DNA of 64,000 bases from positions 3,348,001 through 3,412,000 of the forward strand of contig OZ241336.1 in NCBI GenBank assembly GCA_965200115.1. The letters run 5' to 3'. This DNA is from JAPOUP01 sp026708635 (GTDB lineage Bacteria > Pseudomonadota > Alphaproteobacteria > Rhodobacterales > Rhodobacteraceae). The translations under genes were made by a program, and so were the position numbers. Below, piece after piece: positions 36,901-45,920 of this stretch (position 1 is the stretch's first letter; the number at the start of each line of letters is the position of its first letter). The notes below the pieces were generated by a model. The model was given only the letters and a program-made list of their open reading frames with translations, was not told the origin of the DNA and made no database searches.

Positions 36901-38358
36901 ATGCCCGCGCGTCCAGTTTGGAGAGGCTTTCAATTGCCCAAGCATGAATTCCCATGGTCCAAAGGCAACGAAGCGCTGCTGGCCACCCTCGAGGAAATCG
37001 AACTTCCCGAACGCTTGGTCATGGTAATGAAACGGGAAAACGTCCGTCTTGTCGGCGAATTTGTCCAGTTGACCCAACCCGAGATCCTCCAGAGGCGGGG
37101 CCTTGGAGCGAAATCACTTCAGGTAGCGGTCGGCATTCTTTCCGGGCTCGGGTTTTCCACGGGAATGGCGCTGGATGGATGGTCCACCGAGCGCGCCCTT
37201 GAGGCGCGACGGAAAATGGGGCGGCAACTCCAGACGCGGCTTTTCGGGCTGGTCCGGCCCGAGTGGAGCGAGCATCGGTCGCTCGAGAGCGAGCTTCTCG
37301 CCCTTCTGCTTGAGGCCACGCATGAAAGAAACGCCGAAATGCTGTCCCTGCTGTATGGCTTCAACGAGCATGGCCCGCGGACCCTCGAAAGCACAGGGCG
37401 GCGGTATGGCCTTACGAGGGAAAGGGTTCGCCAGATCGCGGCAAAGGTCGAGAGCAGGCTGGCGTCGGTCTGGCGCCCGACAAGACACCTATTCATTGCC
37501 CGCGACCTGATTAATTCCGATCTGGCGCGGCCATTCAGCGCGGCGGAATTCTCTGAGGCGGCCAGGAAGGCCGGCATCACCGAAATCGCTTTCCACGTGG
37601 GAGGTGCCATCAGGGCAATTGAACTGGTTGGTGAGCCGAGCGCCATCGAGAGCTTCAGGGTCGGTGGTACCATGCTGTATGGTGACCGCTCCGATAGACG
37701 ATTCCTCGAGACCGTCCTGAACCAGGTCAGGAAGGACACAACGGCGCGGGGCTGCGTCGAAATCGGACGTTTGGCGCAACTGCTGGGCTCGGTGGACGCG
37801 AAACCGGATGAGATTCGCAGACTGCTGTCGGGTTTCGACGAAATCGCCTGGCTCGATGAGCAGAAGACGTGGCTGATGTCCACGGCGGTATCCCGAAACA
37901 GGCTGGTCAACGTCACGAGCGGGATATTGTCCGCGCTTACCTCGCTTGACATCAAATCCTTGCACGCATCGCTTCAGCGCCCGAGACGGATCAAGCTCGT
38001 TCCGCCGCAATCGGTTCTCGCGGCCTTTCTTGAGGTCAACGGGATCGCCAGGGTGAAGGATGGCCGCGCACATGTTCTCGCGGATGCCACGGAGAGGGAG
38101 CTCGGCCTGAACGACAAGGCATTTATCAAGGCCCTGAGGGAGCTCGGTAGCCCGGTGGCCCGGGAGGAACTGGAGGAATACTGTGTTGAGCGGCTTGGGG
38201 TGAACGTCAGGAGTTTCTACGTCAACCTGAGTTATTCGCCACTTGTCGTCAAGGTCGCGCCGGGCGTGTTCTCCCTGCTCGGGGAGCCCGTGGATCCGGA
38301 GCGGGTGGAGCGGCTGAGATCGCGGGCCGGCAGAGACCGGAACGGAAATTCCGAATGA
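36901..38358 (+). CDS. Hybrid protein with RNA polymerase alpha-CTD-like and sigma region 4-like domains
   Basis: A protein of up to 485 residues. Residues about 32-88 (ELPERLVMVMKRENVRLVGE through RRGLGAKSLQVAVGILSGLGF and STGM) closely follow the RNA polymerase alpha C-terminal domain pattern (L..R..N.L...N....G.L...T..E.L....G.KSL.E....L...GL..GM). Residues about 168-196 (LESTGRRYGLTRERVRQIAAKVESRL) match sigma-70 region 4.2. The C-terminus (GSPVAREELEEYCVERLGVN with SPLVVKVAPGVFSLLG) looks like a winged helix. No sigma region 2 is present, so it is not a sigma factor. Start uncertain: ATG 36901, or TTG 36934 with GGAGAGG upstream. Confidence 0.85.
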   Translation: MPARPVWRGFQLPKHEFPWSKGNEALLATLEEIELPERLVMVMKRENVRLVGEFVQLTQPEILQRRGLGAKSLQVAVGILSGLGFSTGMALDGWSTERALEARRKMGRQLQTRLFGLVRPEWSEHRSLESELLALLLEATHERNAEMLSLLYGFNEHGPRTLESTGRRYGLTRERVRQIAAKVESRLASVWRPTRHLFIARDLINSDLARPFSAAEFSEAARKAGITEIAFHVGGAIRAIELVGEPSAIESFRVGGTMLYGDRSDRRFLETVLNQVRKDTTARGCVEIGRLAQLLGSVDAKPDEIRRLLSGFDEIAWLDEQKTWLMSTAVSRNRLVNVTSGILSALTSLDIKSLHASLQRPRRIKLVPPQSVLAAFLEVNGIARVKDGRAHVLADATERELGLNDKAFIKALRELGSPVAREELEEYCVERLGVNVRSFYVNLSYSPLVVKVAPGVFSLLGEPVDPERVERLRSRAGRDRNGNSE

Positions 38359-38481
38359 AGGATTCGTCCCATTCCGTCGGTTGGCGCCATTTCGGCGCGT
38401 CCGGCCAGAGCGGCTTGACTGTGGGGGCGGTTCCGAAGCAAATGCGGCGGCAGTAAACAACCCAGGAAAGAGAGAATCCCT

Positions 38482-39081
38482 ATGGCATTTGAACTACCCG
38501 ATCTTCCGTACGCACACGACGCTCTGGCCGACATTGGAATGTGTCGGGAGACGCTGGAGTACCATCATGACCTCCACCACAAGGCTTATGTCGATAACGG
38601 AAACAAACTGGTTTCCGGAACGGAATGGGCCGGTAAAGGCCTGGAGGAAATCGTTGTGGGAACCTATCAGGCGGATGCGGTTGCGCAGAACGGTATTTTC
38701 AACAACATCAGCCAGCTATGGAACCACAATCAGTTCTGGGAGATGATGGGACCCGGCCAATCCTCCATGCCGTCCGAGCTTGAATCCGCCCTCAAGGAAA
38801 GTTTCGGTTCGGTGGAGACCTTCAAGGAGCGTTTCGTCGCCGCGGGTGTCGGCCAGTTCGGCTCGGGATGGTGCTGGCTCGTCTCCGACACGGACGGTGC
38901 GCTCAAGGTGACGAAGACGGAGAACGGCGTCAATCCGTTGTGTTTCGGCCAGACCGCACTACTCGGATGCGACGTGTGGGAGCATTCCTACTACATTGAT
39001 TTCCGTAACAGGCGTCCGGCCTATCTCGAGAACTTTCTTGAAAATCTCGTGAATTGGGAGAACGTGGCCTCCAGGCTCTGA
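38482..39081 (+). CDS. sodB: Iron superoxide dismutase
   Basis: A 199-residue Fe/Mn-family SOD converting superoxide to oxygen and peroxide. Metal ligands: His in LEYHHDLHHKAYVDN, His in LWNHNQFWEMM, and Asp and His in CDVWEHSYYIDFRNRRPAYLENFL. The Gln in NNISQLWNH, just before the second ligand, is the position that favours iron. The start ATG 38482 is preceded by AGGAAAGAGAG. There is no signal peptide, so it is cytoplasmic. Confidence 0.96.
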   Translation: MAFELPDLPYAHDALADIGMCRETLEYHHDLHHKAYVDNGNKLVSGTEWAGKGLEEIVVGTYQADAVAQNGIFNNISQLWNHNQFWEMMGPGQSSMPSELESALKESFGSVETFKERFVAAGVGQFGSGWCWLVSDTDGALKVTKTENGVNPLCFGQTALLGCDVWEHSYYIDFRNRRPAYLENFLENLVNWENVASRL

Positions 39082-39272
39082 TCCTGATGAAGGGGTGAGG
39101 CGGGAAGCGCCGCTTCTTGAGGTGGCGCGTTCCGTGACGTAAGCCAACGTGTCTCCATGGCTATCTGGCGTTGACCCCGTCAGATCGGTTCCCGGCCCTC
39201 GGGGTGTTTGCCGTACGATGATCGCCATTCTGTCAGACCCGTCCGGTTGAGGTTGCAGACCGGGGCCGAACC

Positions 39273-40211
39273 GTGACCGGAGGTGTGGTGCGGGGTATCG
39301 CCGCGGCGTTGGTCGCCAACGTGATATGGGGTCTTTCGCCACTTTTCTATAAGGCGCTTTCACATGTGCCCACGTTGGAAGTGCTTTGCCATCGCACGCT
39401 CTGGTCGTTGGTGTTTTTTGGGTTCGTGCTTATCGCCGGAAGGCGATTGCGCGAGCTCGGGGGAGCGTTGGGCAGTCCGACCGCGTTTGTTGCCTCCGCG
39501 TTTGCGGCATCAATGATCGGAGCCAATTGGTTCCTGTTCATATGGTCAGTTCAGGAGGGCCGCGCGGTCGAGGCGAGCCTGGGATACTATATTTTCCCAT
39601 TGGTTTCGGTTGTCCTGGGTGTCGTGTTTTTCCGCGAGACGCTGAATTCGGTGCGGCTGGTCTCCCTTGCGCTCGTGTCGGTCGCTGTTTGCCTGTTGAC
39701 ATGGGGGCTTGGTGCGCTGCCGTTCGTCTCCCTGGCTCTGGCGCTCACGTTTGGAGCCTACAGCGTCGCCAAGAAGAATGCCGTTTCCGGGCCGGTGGTG
39801 TCGGTAACGGCTGAAGTCGCGCTTTTGGCGCCGGTCGCGCTGGTCTGGCTTTCGGGCGTTCACTTTCTTGGTTGGGCAGGACAGGGAGCCGGGGCATTCG
39901 GCCAAAATTTCGCTGATAGCCTCCTTCTGGCGCTTTGTGGGCCGATCACCGCGACGCCGCTGATCCTTTATTCATTCGCCGCACGCCAGCTTCGGCTCGC
40001 GACTGTCGGTCTGCTGCAATACGTAAATCCGACGCTTCAATTCCTCGTGGCCGTGCTTGTGTTCACCGAGCCATTTACTCACTGGCATGCCATGGCGTTC
40101 CCGCTTATCTGGATCGCGCTCGCGATCTACTCGTTCGCGGGGCTGCGTCTTGACAGGTCCGCGCGCAGCCCCGCGAGCAGGTCGGGAACGGAGGCCGCCA
40201 CCGATACGTAG
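39273..40211 (+). CDS. rarD: RarD/EamA-family membrane transporter
   Basis: A 312-residue permease with about ten hydrophobic segments. RarD signatures: GIAAALVANVIWGLSPLFYKAL at the N-terminus, EVLCHRTLWSLVFF, NWFLFIWSVQEGRAVEASLGYYIFPLVSVVLGVVFFRE and LLQYVNPTLQFLVAVLVFTEPF. The family exports or imports small metabolites; the substrate here is unknown. The start is GTG 39273. Its last 85 bp overlap the convergent LOG-family gene on the other strand. Confidence 0.9.
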   Translation: MTGGVVRGIAAALVANVIWGLSPLFYKALSHVPTLEVLCHRTLWSLVFFGFVLIAGRRLRELGGALGSPTAFVASAFAASMIGANWFLFIWSVQEGRAVEASLGYYIFPLVSVVLGVVFFRETLNSVRLVSLALVSVAVCLLTWGLGALPFVSLALALTFGAYSVAKKNAVSGPVVSVTAEVALLAPVALVWLSGVHFLGWAGQGAGAFGQNFADSLLLALCGPITATPLILYSFAARQLRLATVGLLQYVNPTLQFLVAVLVFTEPFTHWHAMAFPLIWIALAIYSFAGLRLDRSARSPASRSGTEAATDT

Positions 40212-40702
40212 CCACGAAGTGAGGGATCGGCGAAACCTTCGGCGATGACATGCTCCACAAGCTGTATGAGCCTGTCCCAGTATCCTTCAGTGTTCAGGAC
40301 ATGAATCGGTTTGCTGTGCAGGCCGAGCTGGCGCCAGGTCAAGATTTCGAAGAATTCCTCCAGCGATCCGGCCCCACCGGGCAGCACGACTGTCGCCTGC
40401 GAGTTTCGGAACATATGCATTTTGCGTTCATGCATATTTTCGGTGACGATGAGTCGGGCTAGATTTGGTTTCGTCACCTCACGGGAGACCAAATGGGCGG
40501 GGATCACGCCAAGGATCTCTCCTCCGGCTGCCAGGGCGGCGCTCGCGACCGTGCCCATGATCCCTATATCGCCGGCTCCGTAGACCAGACGCCATCCCTC
40601 GGAGGCGAGCGCCTCTCCGAACTGACGGGCGGCGGACCGGTAGGCGGACCGGACACCATCCCGCGCGCCGCAGTAGACGCAGATCGAGATTTCATCGGAC
40701 AC
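40127..40702 (-). CDS. LOG-family protein (cytokinin riboside 5'-monophosphate phosphoribohydrolase type)
   Basis: A 191-residue Rossmann-like protein. The LOG motif PGGxGTxxE appears as LPGGAGSLEEFFEILTWRQLG, and ENMHERKMHMF carries the second conserved motif. The N-terminus SICVYCGARDG and VYGAGDIGIMGTVASAAL are typical. Members hydrolyse nucleoside 5'-monophosphates to free base and ribose phosphate. The start codon is GTG at 40702. It overlaps the 3' end of rarD tail to tail. Confidence 0.9.
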   Translation of the reverse strand: MSDEISICVYCGARDGVRSAYRSAARQFGEALASEGWRLVYGAGDIGIMGTVASAALAAGGEILGVIPAHLVSREVTKPNLARLIVTENMHERKMHMFRNSQATVVLPGGAGSLEEFFEILTWRQLGLHSKPIHVLNTEGYWDRLIQLVEHVIAEGFADPSLRGYVSVAASVPDLLAGLRADLSRRSPANE

Positions 40703-40823
40703 GAGGGCGTTCTCCTCCGCGGAAATGCTTTTGACCGGTATTAATCATGCTGTTACATATGATCAATTGTCCGGGTGGTTTACCACGGATGCAAGAGGCG
40801 AAGTCTGGACGGCAAGGAAAGTA

Positions 40824-42287
40824 ATGGCAGATCGGACTAGGTCGGAAAGTAAACGTTTCGTCGCGTCACTGGTGACGATACCGGCTCTGCTGGCCATACT
40901 CGCTTGGTGGCTCTGGGGAGCGGAGACGTCGCTGGACCGGGAACCGAGTGTTTCGGAGACGGGCGTTTCCGACCCCGTACCCGAGCCTGTTGTCACGGTT
41001 CCCGAACCGCATTCCAATGAGGTGGGGGATTCCGGCGCGGAGAAGTCACCTCCACCGCCTGAAGAACCCCGACCGCCTAACTTTGACGTCGTTCGTGTGG
41101 ACGCTGACGGAAACTCGCTGGTCGCGGGTCAGGCGGAACCCGGATCAACCGTGATCGTTCTTTTGGATGGTGACGAGGTCTCGCGCGCTCAAGCCGGTTT
41201 GGACGGGAGTTTCGCGACCATTCTGGAGCTTCCCCCGGCACAGGCCCAGCGCCAGATGAGCTTGATCATGGAAATGGACGGGCGTGAGAGTGTCGAATCC
41301 GATGCCGTGGTCGTCATAGCATCCGTTCCTGAGGACGATCGACACGATCCGGGGACCGGCGACACGACCACCGTTTCCGTGACCGATGGTGGGGCCGCCC
41401 CGGAGGTCAATGAACGCGGTTCGCCTGAACTTAAGGACTCCCGTGCGGGAGAGATCGCGCTGGCTTCCGGCGACGACAACGGGCCGACGGAGCCGGGAGG
41501 GGACGCTTCGGAAATCACCGTTCCTTCCTCGCCCCAAGCCTCGCCGTCCGACGTCCGGCCGGTGGCCGAGACGTTGATCCCGGAGAAAGAAGCGCTACCC
41601 CAAACCGGCGGATCACCCTTGGCGGGCCAAGCCGGTACGGACGCGTCCAAACCGTCGGTCAGCGTTCAGGCCGAGACCGGAGGTCGCGCGGACGACGGGA
41701 TTGATGGCTCTGGCACCTCCGTCCCGCCCGATCAGAGACCGGAACCCCCGGTAGTCATGTTGGCTGACGACAGCGGCGTCAGGATCCTCCAGTCCGGCGG
41801 AGACGAAACCCGGGGCGGACGGACGGTTGTGATCGATACTATTATGTATGACGAAGCCGGTGAGGTGCTGCTCGGCGGTCGAGGAACGACTAACGGCTTC
41901 GTGCGCGTCTACCTTGACAACGAGCCGGTGGTTACGGCCCGTATTGATGAGGACGGCCAATGGCGAACGCCCCTTCCCGGACTTGAAAGCGGGCGATTCG
42001 ATCTTCGTGTCGACCAGTTGGACATTGAAGGGCAGGTAACGTCGCGCGTGGAAACGCCGTTCCAGCGGGAGGACAGGAAGGTACTCGAGGCCATCCGCCG
42101 CGATAGTGGTTCAAAGGGAAGTCGGATTCGTATAATCACCGTACAGCGTGGCAATACCCTGTGGGGCATCGCGCGCGACAGATATGGCGAGGGAATTCTT
42201 TACGTTCGGGTGTTTGAGGCCAATCGCGCACGCATCCGCGATCCGGATCTTATCTATCCCGGGCAGATTTTCGCTCTTCCGGAGTAG
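40824..42287 (+). CDS. LysM-domain envelope protein with one N-terminal membrane anchor
   Basis: A 487-residue protein. Residues about 12-31 (FVASLVTIPALLAILAWWLW) form a membrane anchor; a long acidic, Pro- and Gly-rich periplasmic region follows with two Ig-like/bacterial repeats (VAGQAEPGSTVIVLLDGDEV and LGGRGTTNGFVRVYLDNEPV). A C-terminal LysM (IITVQRGNTLWGIARDRYGE through DPDLIYPGQIFALPE) should bind peptidoglycan. The start ATG 40824 follows AAGGAA. This architecture is common in Rhodobacterales; the precise role is unknown. Confidence 0.88.
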   Translation: MADRTRSESKRFVASLVTIPALLAILAWWLWGAETSLDREPSVSETGVSDPVPEPVVTVPEPHSNEVGDSGAEKSPPPPEEPRPPNFDVVRVDADGNSLVAGQAEPGSTVIVLLDGDEVSRAQAGLDGSFATILELPPAQAQRQMSLIMEMDGRESVESDAVVVIASVPEDDRHDPGTGDTTTVSVTDGGAAPEVNERGSPELKDSRAGEIALASGDDNGPTEPGGDASEITVPSSPQASPSDVRPVAETLIPEKEALPQTGGSPLAGQAGTDASKPSVSVQAETGGRADDGIDGSGTSVPPDQRPEPPVVMLADDSGVRILQSGGDETRGGRTVVIDTIMYDEAGEVLLGGRGTTNGFVRVYLDNEPVVTARIDEDGQWRTPLPGLESGRFDLRVDQLDIEGQVTSRVETPFQREDRKVLEAIRRDSGSKGSRIRIITVQRGNTLWGIARDRYGEGILYVRVFEANRARIRDPDLIYPGQIFALPE

Positions 42288-42378
42288 CCGGAGTTCCCGC
42301 CGGCATTGTGTCCCGATACCTATGTAAACTCCGGCAAGGCCTTCTTCAGTGAGCGCGCGGAAGCCTGAAAGGAACGTC

Positions 42379-44238
42379 ATGTCCGACCCCGATCAGATCG
42401 CGGACGTGCATATCAAGAGCGGCCTGCGGACAATCCGGCGTGTTGCTCCTTACCTTTGGCCGCGCGGACAGATATGGGTTAAGTGCCGCGTGGTTCTCGC
42501 GCTGCTGGCATTGCTGCTCTCGAAGCTGGTCGCGGTCGGTACGCCTTTTTTCTATAAGACTGCGGTTGATGCGCTGACGGGCGACACGCTGGAGCCAGCG
42601 ACAATGCTTGCGGTTGGAGCGGTTGGGCTGACGGTGGCTTACGGCGTCGCGCGGCTTATGAGCGTTGGATTCCAGCAACTCCGCGACGTGATATTCGCGC
42701 GGGTGGGCCAGAGAGCGCTCCGGCGGATAGCGCTCGAGACCTTCAGGCACATACACCGGCTTTCGATGCGCTATCACATCACCCGAAAGACCGGCGGACT
42801 TTCCCGGATCATCGAGCGCGGTGTCAAAGGGGTCGAGTTTCTGCTGCGGTTCCTGCTGTTCTCGATCGGGCCACTGATTCTGGAACTGCTTATGATAGGC
42901 GTGGTTCTCGCCGTTGTCTTCGACATCTGGTATCTCGTAATCGTCGCGGTGACGATCGCCCTGTATATTGTCTTTACGTTCAGGGTCACGGAATGGCGTG
43001 TCCAAATCCGTAAGATCATGAACGATCAGGACACCGACGCGAACCAGAAAGCGATAGATAGCCTGCTTAACTTCGAGACCGTCAAGTACTTCGGGGCCGA
43101 GAGACGTGAGGCTGAACGTTATGACCTCTCGATGGAAGGTTATGAAGCTGCGGCGCTGCGGACCTCGTATTCTCTGGCGTTCCTTAATTTCGGCCAGTCT
43201 TTTCTGATAACCTCCGGCTTGGTGGCGGTGATGGTCATGGCGGCGGTAGGTGTCCAGCAGGGAACCCTGACCGTCGGGGACTTCGTGATGGTGAATGCCT
43301 ACATGATACAGATCACCATGCCGCTGAACTTTCTGGGAACCGTCTACCGCGAGATTCGCCAGGCTTTGGTGGATATGGGTGAGATGTTCGATCTGCTGGA
43401 CCAGCCGCCGGAGGTTTCGGACCGGGACGGCGCCAGAGAACTCAGAGTCTCCGGAGGTGAAGTGCGGTTCGATCGCGTTCTGTTCCGTTACGAGGACACC
43501 AGACCGATTCTAAAGGGTATCAGCCTGACCGTACGGGCAGGTATGACCGTCGCGATTGTCGGGCCTTCGGGTTCCGGAAAATCCACGATCGGCCGGCTGC
43601 TGTTCCGTTTTTACGATGTAACGGCGGGAGGCCTTTATATCGACGGACAGGACATCCGCGATGTTACCCAGGAAAGCCTTCACGCCGAAGTTGGCGTGGT
43701 TCCGCAGGATACCGTGCTATTCAATGACACAATCTACTATAATATCGCCTACGGTCGTCCCGGTGCGAGCCGTCGGGAAGTGGAGGAGGCGGCGAGGGCC
43801 GCGAAAATCCATGATTTCATCACCGGACTTCCGGACGGTTACGGATCTTTAGTGGGAGAGCGGGGGCTAAAACTGTCCGGCGGGGAAAAACAGCGTGTGG
43901 GAATTGCCCGAACGCTACTAAAGAATCCGCCAATACTGCTTCTGGACGAGGCGACCAGTGCGCTGGACTCCGAAACCGAGGCGGAAATCCAGGACGAGTT
44001 GAGGGAGATGGGTGAGGGGCGCACCGTCATCACCATAGCGCATCGGCTGTCCACAATCGTGCATGCGGACCTGATCGTCTTTCTGGAAAACGGCGTCATT
44101 GTGGAAAGAGGAACCCACGAGGGCCTGCTCGCGATAGAAGGCCGTTACGCGACGCTATGGCACGGGCAGGTGGCTGACCGCGGTTCCTCCGACCGGATGC
44201 AGCGGGCCGGGATTGACGCAGGGCCTGTGGGCGCATGA
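42379..44238 (+). CDS. Atm1-type ABC exporter (heavy metal/glutathione-conjugate family)
   Basis: A 619-residue half-transporter: six membrane helices (residues about 35-320) fused to a nucleotide-binding domain. ATPase motifs: Walker A VGPSGSGKST, Q-loop VVPQDTVLFND, signature LSGGEKQR, Walker B ILLLDEATSALDS and switch His in ITIAHRLST. NFETVKYFGAERREAERYD is characteristic of Atm1/HMT1 proteins, which export glutathione-linked sulfur species or metals. The start ATG 42379 follows AAAGGAA. Confidence 0.93.
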   Translation: MSDPDQIADVHIKSGLRTIRRVAPYLWPRGQIWVKCRVVLALLALLLSKLVAVGTPFFYKTAVDALTGDTLEPATMLAVGAVGLTVAYGVARLMSVGFQQLRDVIFARVGQRALRRIALETFRHIHRLSMRYHITRKTGGLSRIIERGVKGVEFLLRFLLFSIGPLILELLMIGVVLAVVFDIWYLVIVAVTIALYIVFTFRVTEWRVQIRKIMNDQDTDANQKAIDSLLNFETVKYFGAERREAERYDLSMEGYEAAALRTSYSLAFLNFGQSFLITSGLVAVMVMAAVGVQQGTLTVGDFVMVNAYMIQITMPLNFLGTVYREIRQALVDMGEMFDLLDQPPEVSDRDGARELRVSGGEVRFDRVLFRYEDTRPILKGISLTVRAGMTVAIVGPSGSGKSTIGRLLFRFYDVTAGGLYIDGQDIRDVTQESLHAEVGVVPQDTVLFNDTIYYNIAYGRPGASRREVEEAARAAKIHDFITGLPDGYGSLVGERGLKLSGGEKQRVGIARTLLKNPPILLLDEATSALDSETEAEIQDELREMGEGRTVITIAHRLSTIVHADLIVFLENGVIVERGTHEGLLAIEGRYATLWHGQVADRGSSDRMQRAGIDAGPVGA

Positions 44239-44512
44239 CCGGAGTCGTTCGGTTGGTCAGCCGTTGACCGCCGGAAGCGCGAGGCGCATCGCGCCAAATG
44301 CGGGTTTCGGGGTCTCGTGATGCCCTGACCGTGAAATGTCGCCGGGGTATGGAAAAGGTTCTCCGGCTTTCGGAAAACAGCCGGTGACAGCCCGCGGGAT
44401 CCGCGAAATGGGTTTCTATCCCCCAAATCCACGGCACTGCGGATCCGTCACGCCTCGGGCCGGGGCCGGCCGGTCGTCCCGTCGGGAGCGCGCGCATGTG
44501 CCAGACCTGCGG

Positions 44513-45292
44513 TCATGCATCGAGTTCGACCACGACGGGAACATGGTCGGACGGCTTTTCGAGATCCCGAACATGCTCATCTATGTGACAGCCGATCATC
44601 ATGTCCGCCGCCTGGGGTGTCAGAAGGAAATGATCGATTCGGATGCCGTGGTTGCGTCTGCGCGCGCCGCCCTGATAGTCCCAGAACGTATAATGCCCGT
44701 GTGCCTGCTCGCGGGCGCGGAATGCCTCGGTGAAACCGAGGTTGACTATCCTGCGGAACGCGTCGCGGGTTTCCTGAAGGTAGAGCGCGTCGGCTTCCCA
44801 GGATTCCGGTTTGGCCGCATCCTCCGCTTGCGGAATGACGTTGTAGTCACCCGCCATCAGGGCCGGCTCCTCGCTGTCCAGCAGGGTTCGCGCGCGCAGT
44901 CTCAGGCGCTCCATCCAGCTAAGTTTGTATTGGTATTTCGGTCCGGGCGTCGGGTTTCCATTCGGAAGGTATAGACAGCAGACCCTTATGGCTTTCCGGT
45001 TCACTACGGTCGCTTCTATCCATCTCGCCTGCTCGTCATTCCCGTCACCGGGAAGTCCCCGCCGCACATCCTCGATCTGGAGTTTTGACAGTATCGCGAC
45101 CCCGTTGAAGCCTTTCTGACCATGCACCGCGACGTTGTAGCCGAGATCCCGGAAGGGCTCGCCGGGAAAGGCTTCCTCGGCCGATTTGATCTCCTGTAAC
45201 AACGCAACGTCGGGCTGTGCCTGCGTGAGCCAGTCGATCAGGGCTTTCATGCGTGCGTTTATGCCATTGACGTTGAAGGTTGCGATTAACAT
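44513..45292 (-). CDS. xthA: Exodeoxyribonuclease III
   Basis: A 259-residue AP endonuclease/3'-5' exonuclease for base excision repair. Motifs: IATFNVNGINARMKAL, VALLQEIKSAEEAFP (metal-binding Glu), GFNGVAILSK, LMAGDYNVIPQAEDAAKPESW and the terminal IDHFLLTPQ with SDHVPVVVEL (catalytic Asp-His). I chose ATG 45292 (MLIATFNVNG); an upstream frame extension to 45322 has no family support. Confidence 0.95.
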   Translation of the reverse strand: MLIATFNVNGINARMKALIDWLTQAQPDVALLQEIKSAEEAFPGEPFRDLGYNVAVHGQKGFNGVAILSKLQIEDVRRGLPGDGNDEQARWIEATVVNRKAIRVCCLYLPNGNPTPGPKYQYKLSWMERLRLRARTLLDSEEPALMAGDYNVIPQAEDAAKPESWEADALYLQETRDAFRRIVNLGFTEAFRAREQAHGHYTFWDYQGGARRRNHGIRIDHFLLTPQAADMMIGCHIDEHVRDLEKPSDHVPVVVELDA

Positions 45293-45517
45293 TGCGACTC
45301 CCGATCCCGGACAATATAGCATATGCGGTGAATCAGGGGAAACCGTATCGGAACTTCGGCCGGCGGTTACCGCTAACTCGTCCGCGCCGGAGCGTCTCGG
45401 TCCCGTCGCGGTTCTCCGTCGGGCGCTCTTCGAACGCCCGCGGCCCGCCTGATGCGATCCTCGCGCCCCGCATTACGCCGGAAATAAAGTTTGGCAATTC
45501 AAACCGTCGAAGACGGG

Positions 45518-45844
45518 TCAGATTGAGAAGGACGTGCCGCAGCCGCAGGAACTGGTCACGTTGGGGTTGTCGATTACGAAGCGTGCGCCGATTAGCTCTT
45601 CCGAATAGTCGATGGTCGCGCTGGCGAGAAAGGGAAGGGAGACTTCGTCGATTACCACACGCTCGCCACTGGGGCCGTGCAGGACGGTGTCGCCCTCCGC
45701 GGGGTCATCCAGCGAGATGTCATACTGAAAGCCCGAGCAGCCTCCACCATCGACGGCAACGCGTAGCGCCTTGCCGCTGTCGCCCGCGCCAATCCTGGCA
45801 AGCTGGTTAAAGGCGCGGTCCGTAACTTTGGGTGGAATGATCAC
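45518..45844 (-). CDS. A-type iron-sulfur carrier protein (ErpA/IscA family)
   Basis: A 108-residue protein that delivers Fe-S clusters to target enzymes. The three cluster-binding cysteines are at GGGCSGFQYD and the C-terminal SSCGCGTSF, and NPNVTSSCGCG is the family signature. The start GTG 45844 (MIIPPKVTDRAFNQL) fits the family; the open frame continues to 45970 but overlaps the dgt start region on the other strand. It is divergent from the dGTPase-like gene. Confidence 0.93.
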   Translation of the reverse strand: MIIPPKVTDRAFNQLARIGAGDSGKALRVAVDGGGCSGFQYDISLDDPAEGDTVLHGPSGERVVIDEVSLPFLASATIDYSEELIGARFVIDNPNVTSSCGCGTSFSI

Positions 45845-45920
45845 GGCTTGAATTCCGGCATTCAGGTTTCGCCGGGAACAGGATATACGCGCTATGGGAC
45901 CTCGTGGCAAGGACCGACCG

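Noticed and set aside
36901..38358. Calling the alpha-CTD/sigma-4 protein a sigma factor
   Set aside because: It lacks the region 2 needed to bind core polymerase and melt the -10 element.
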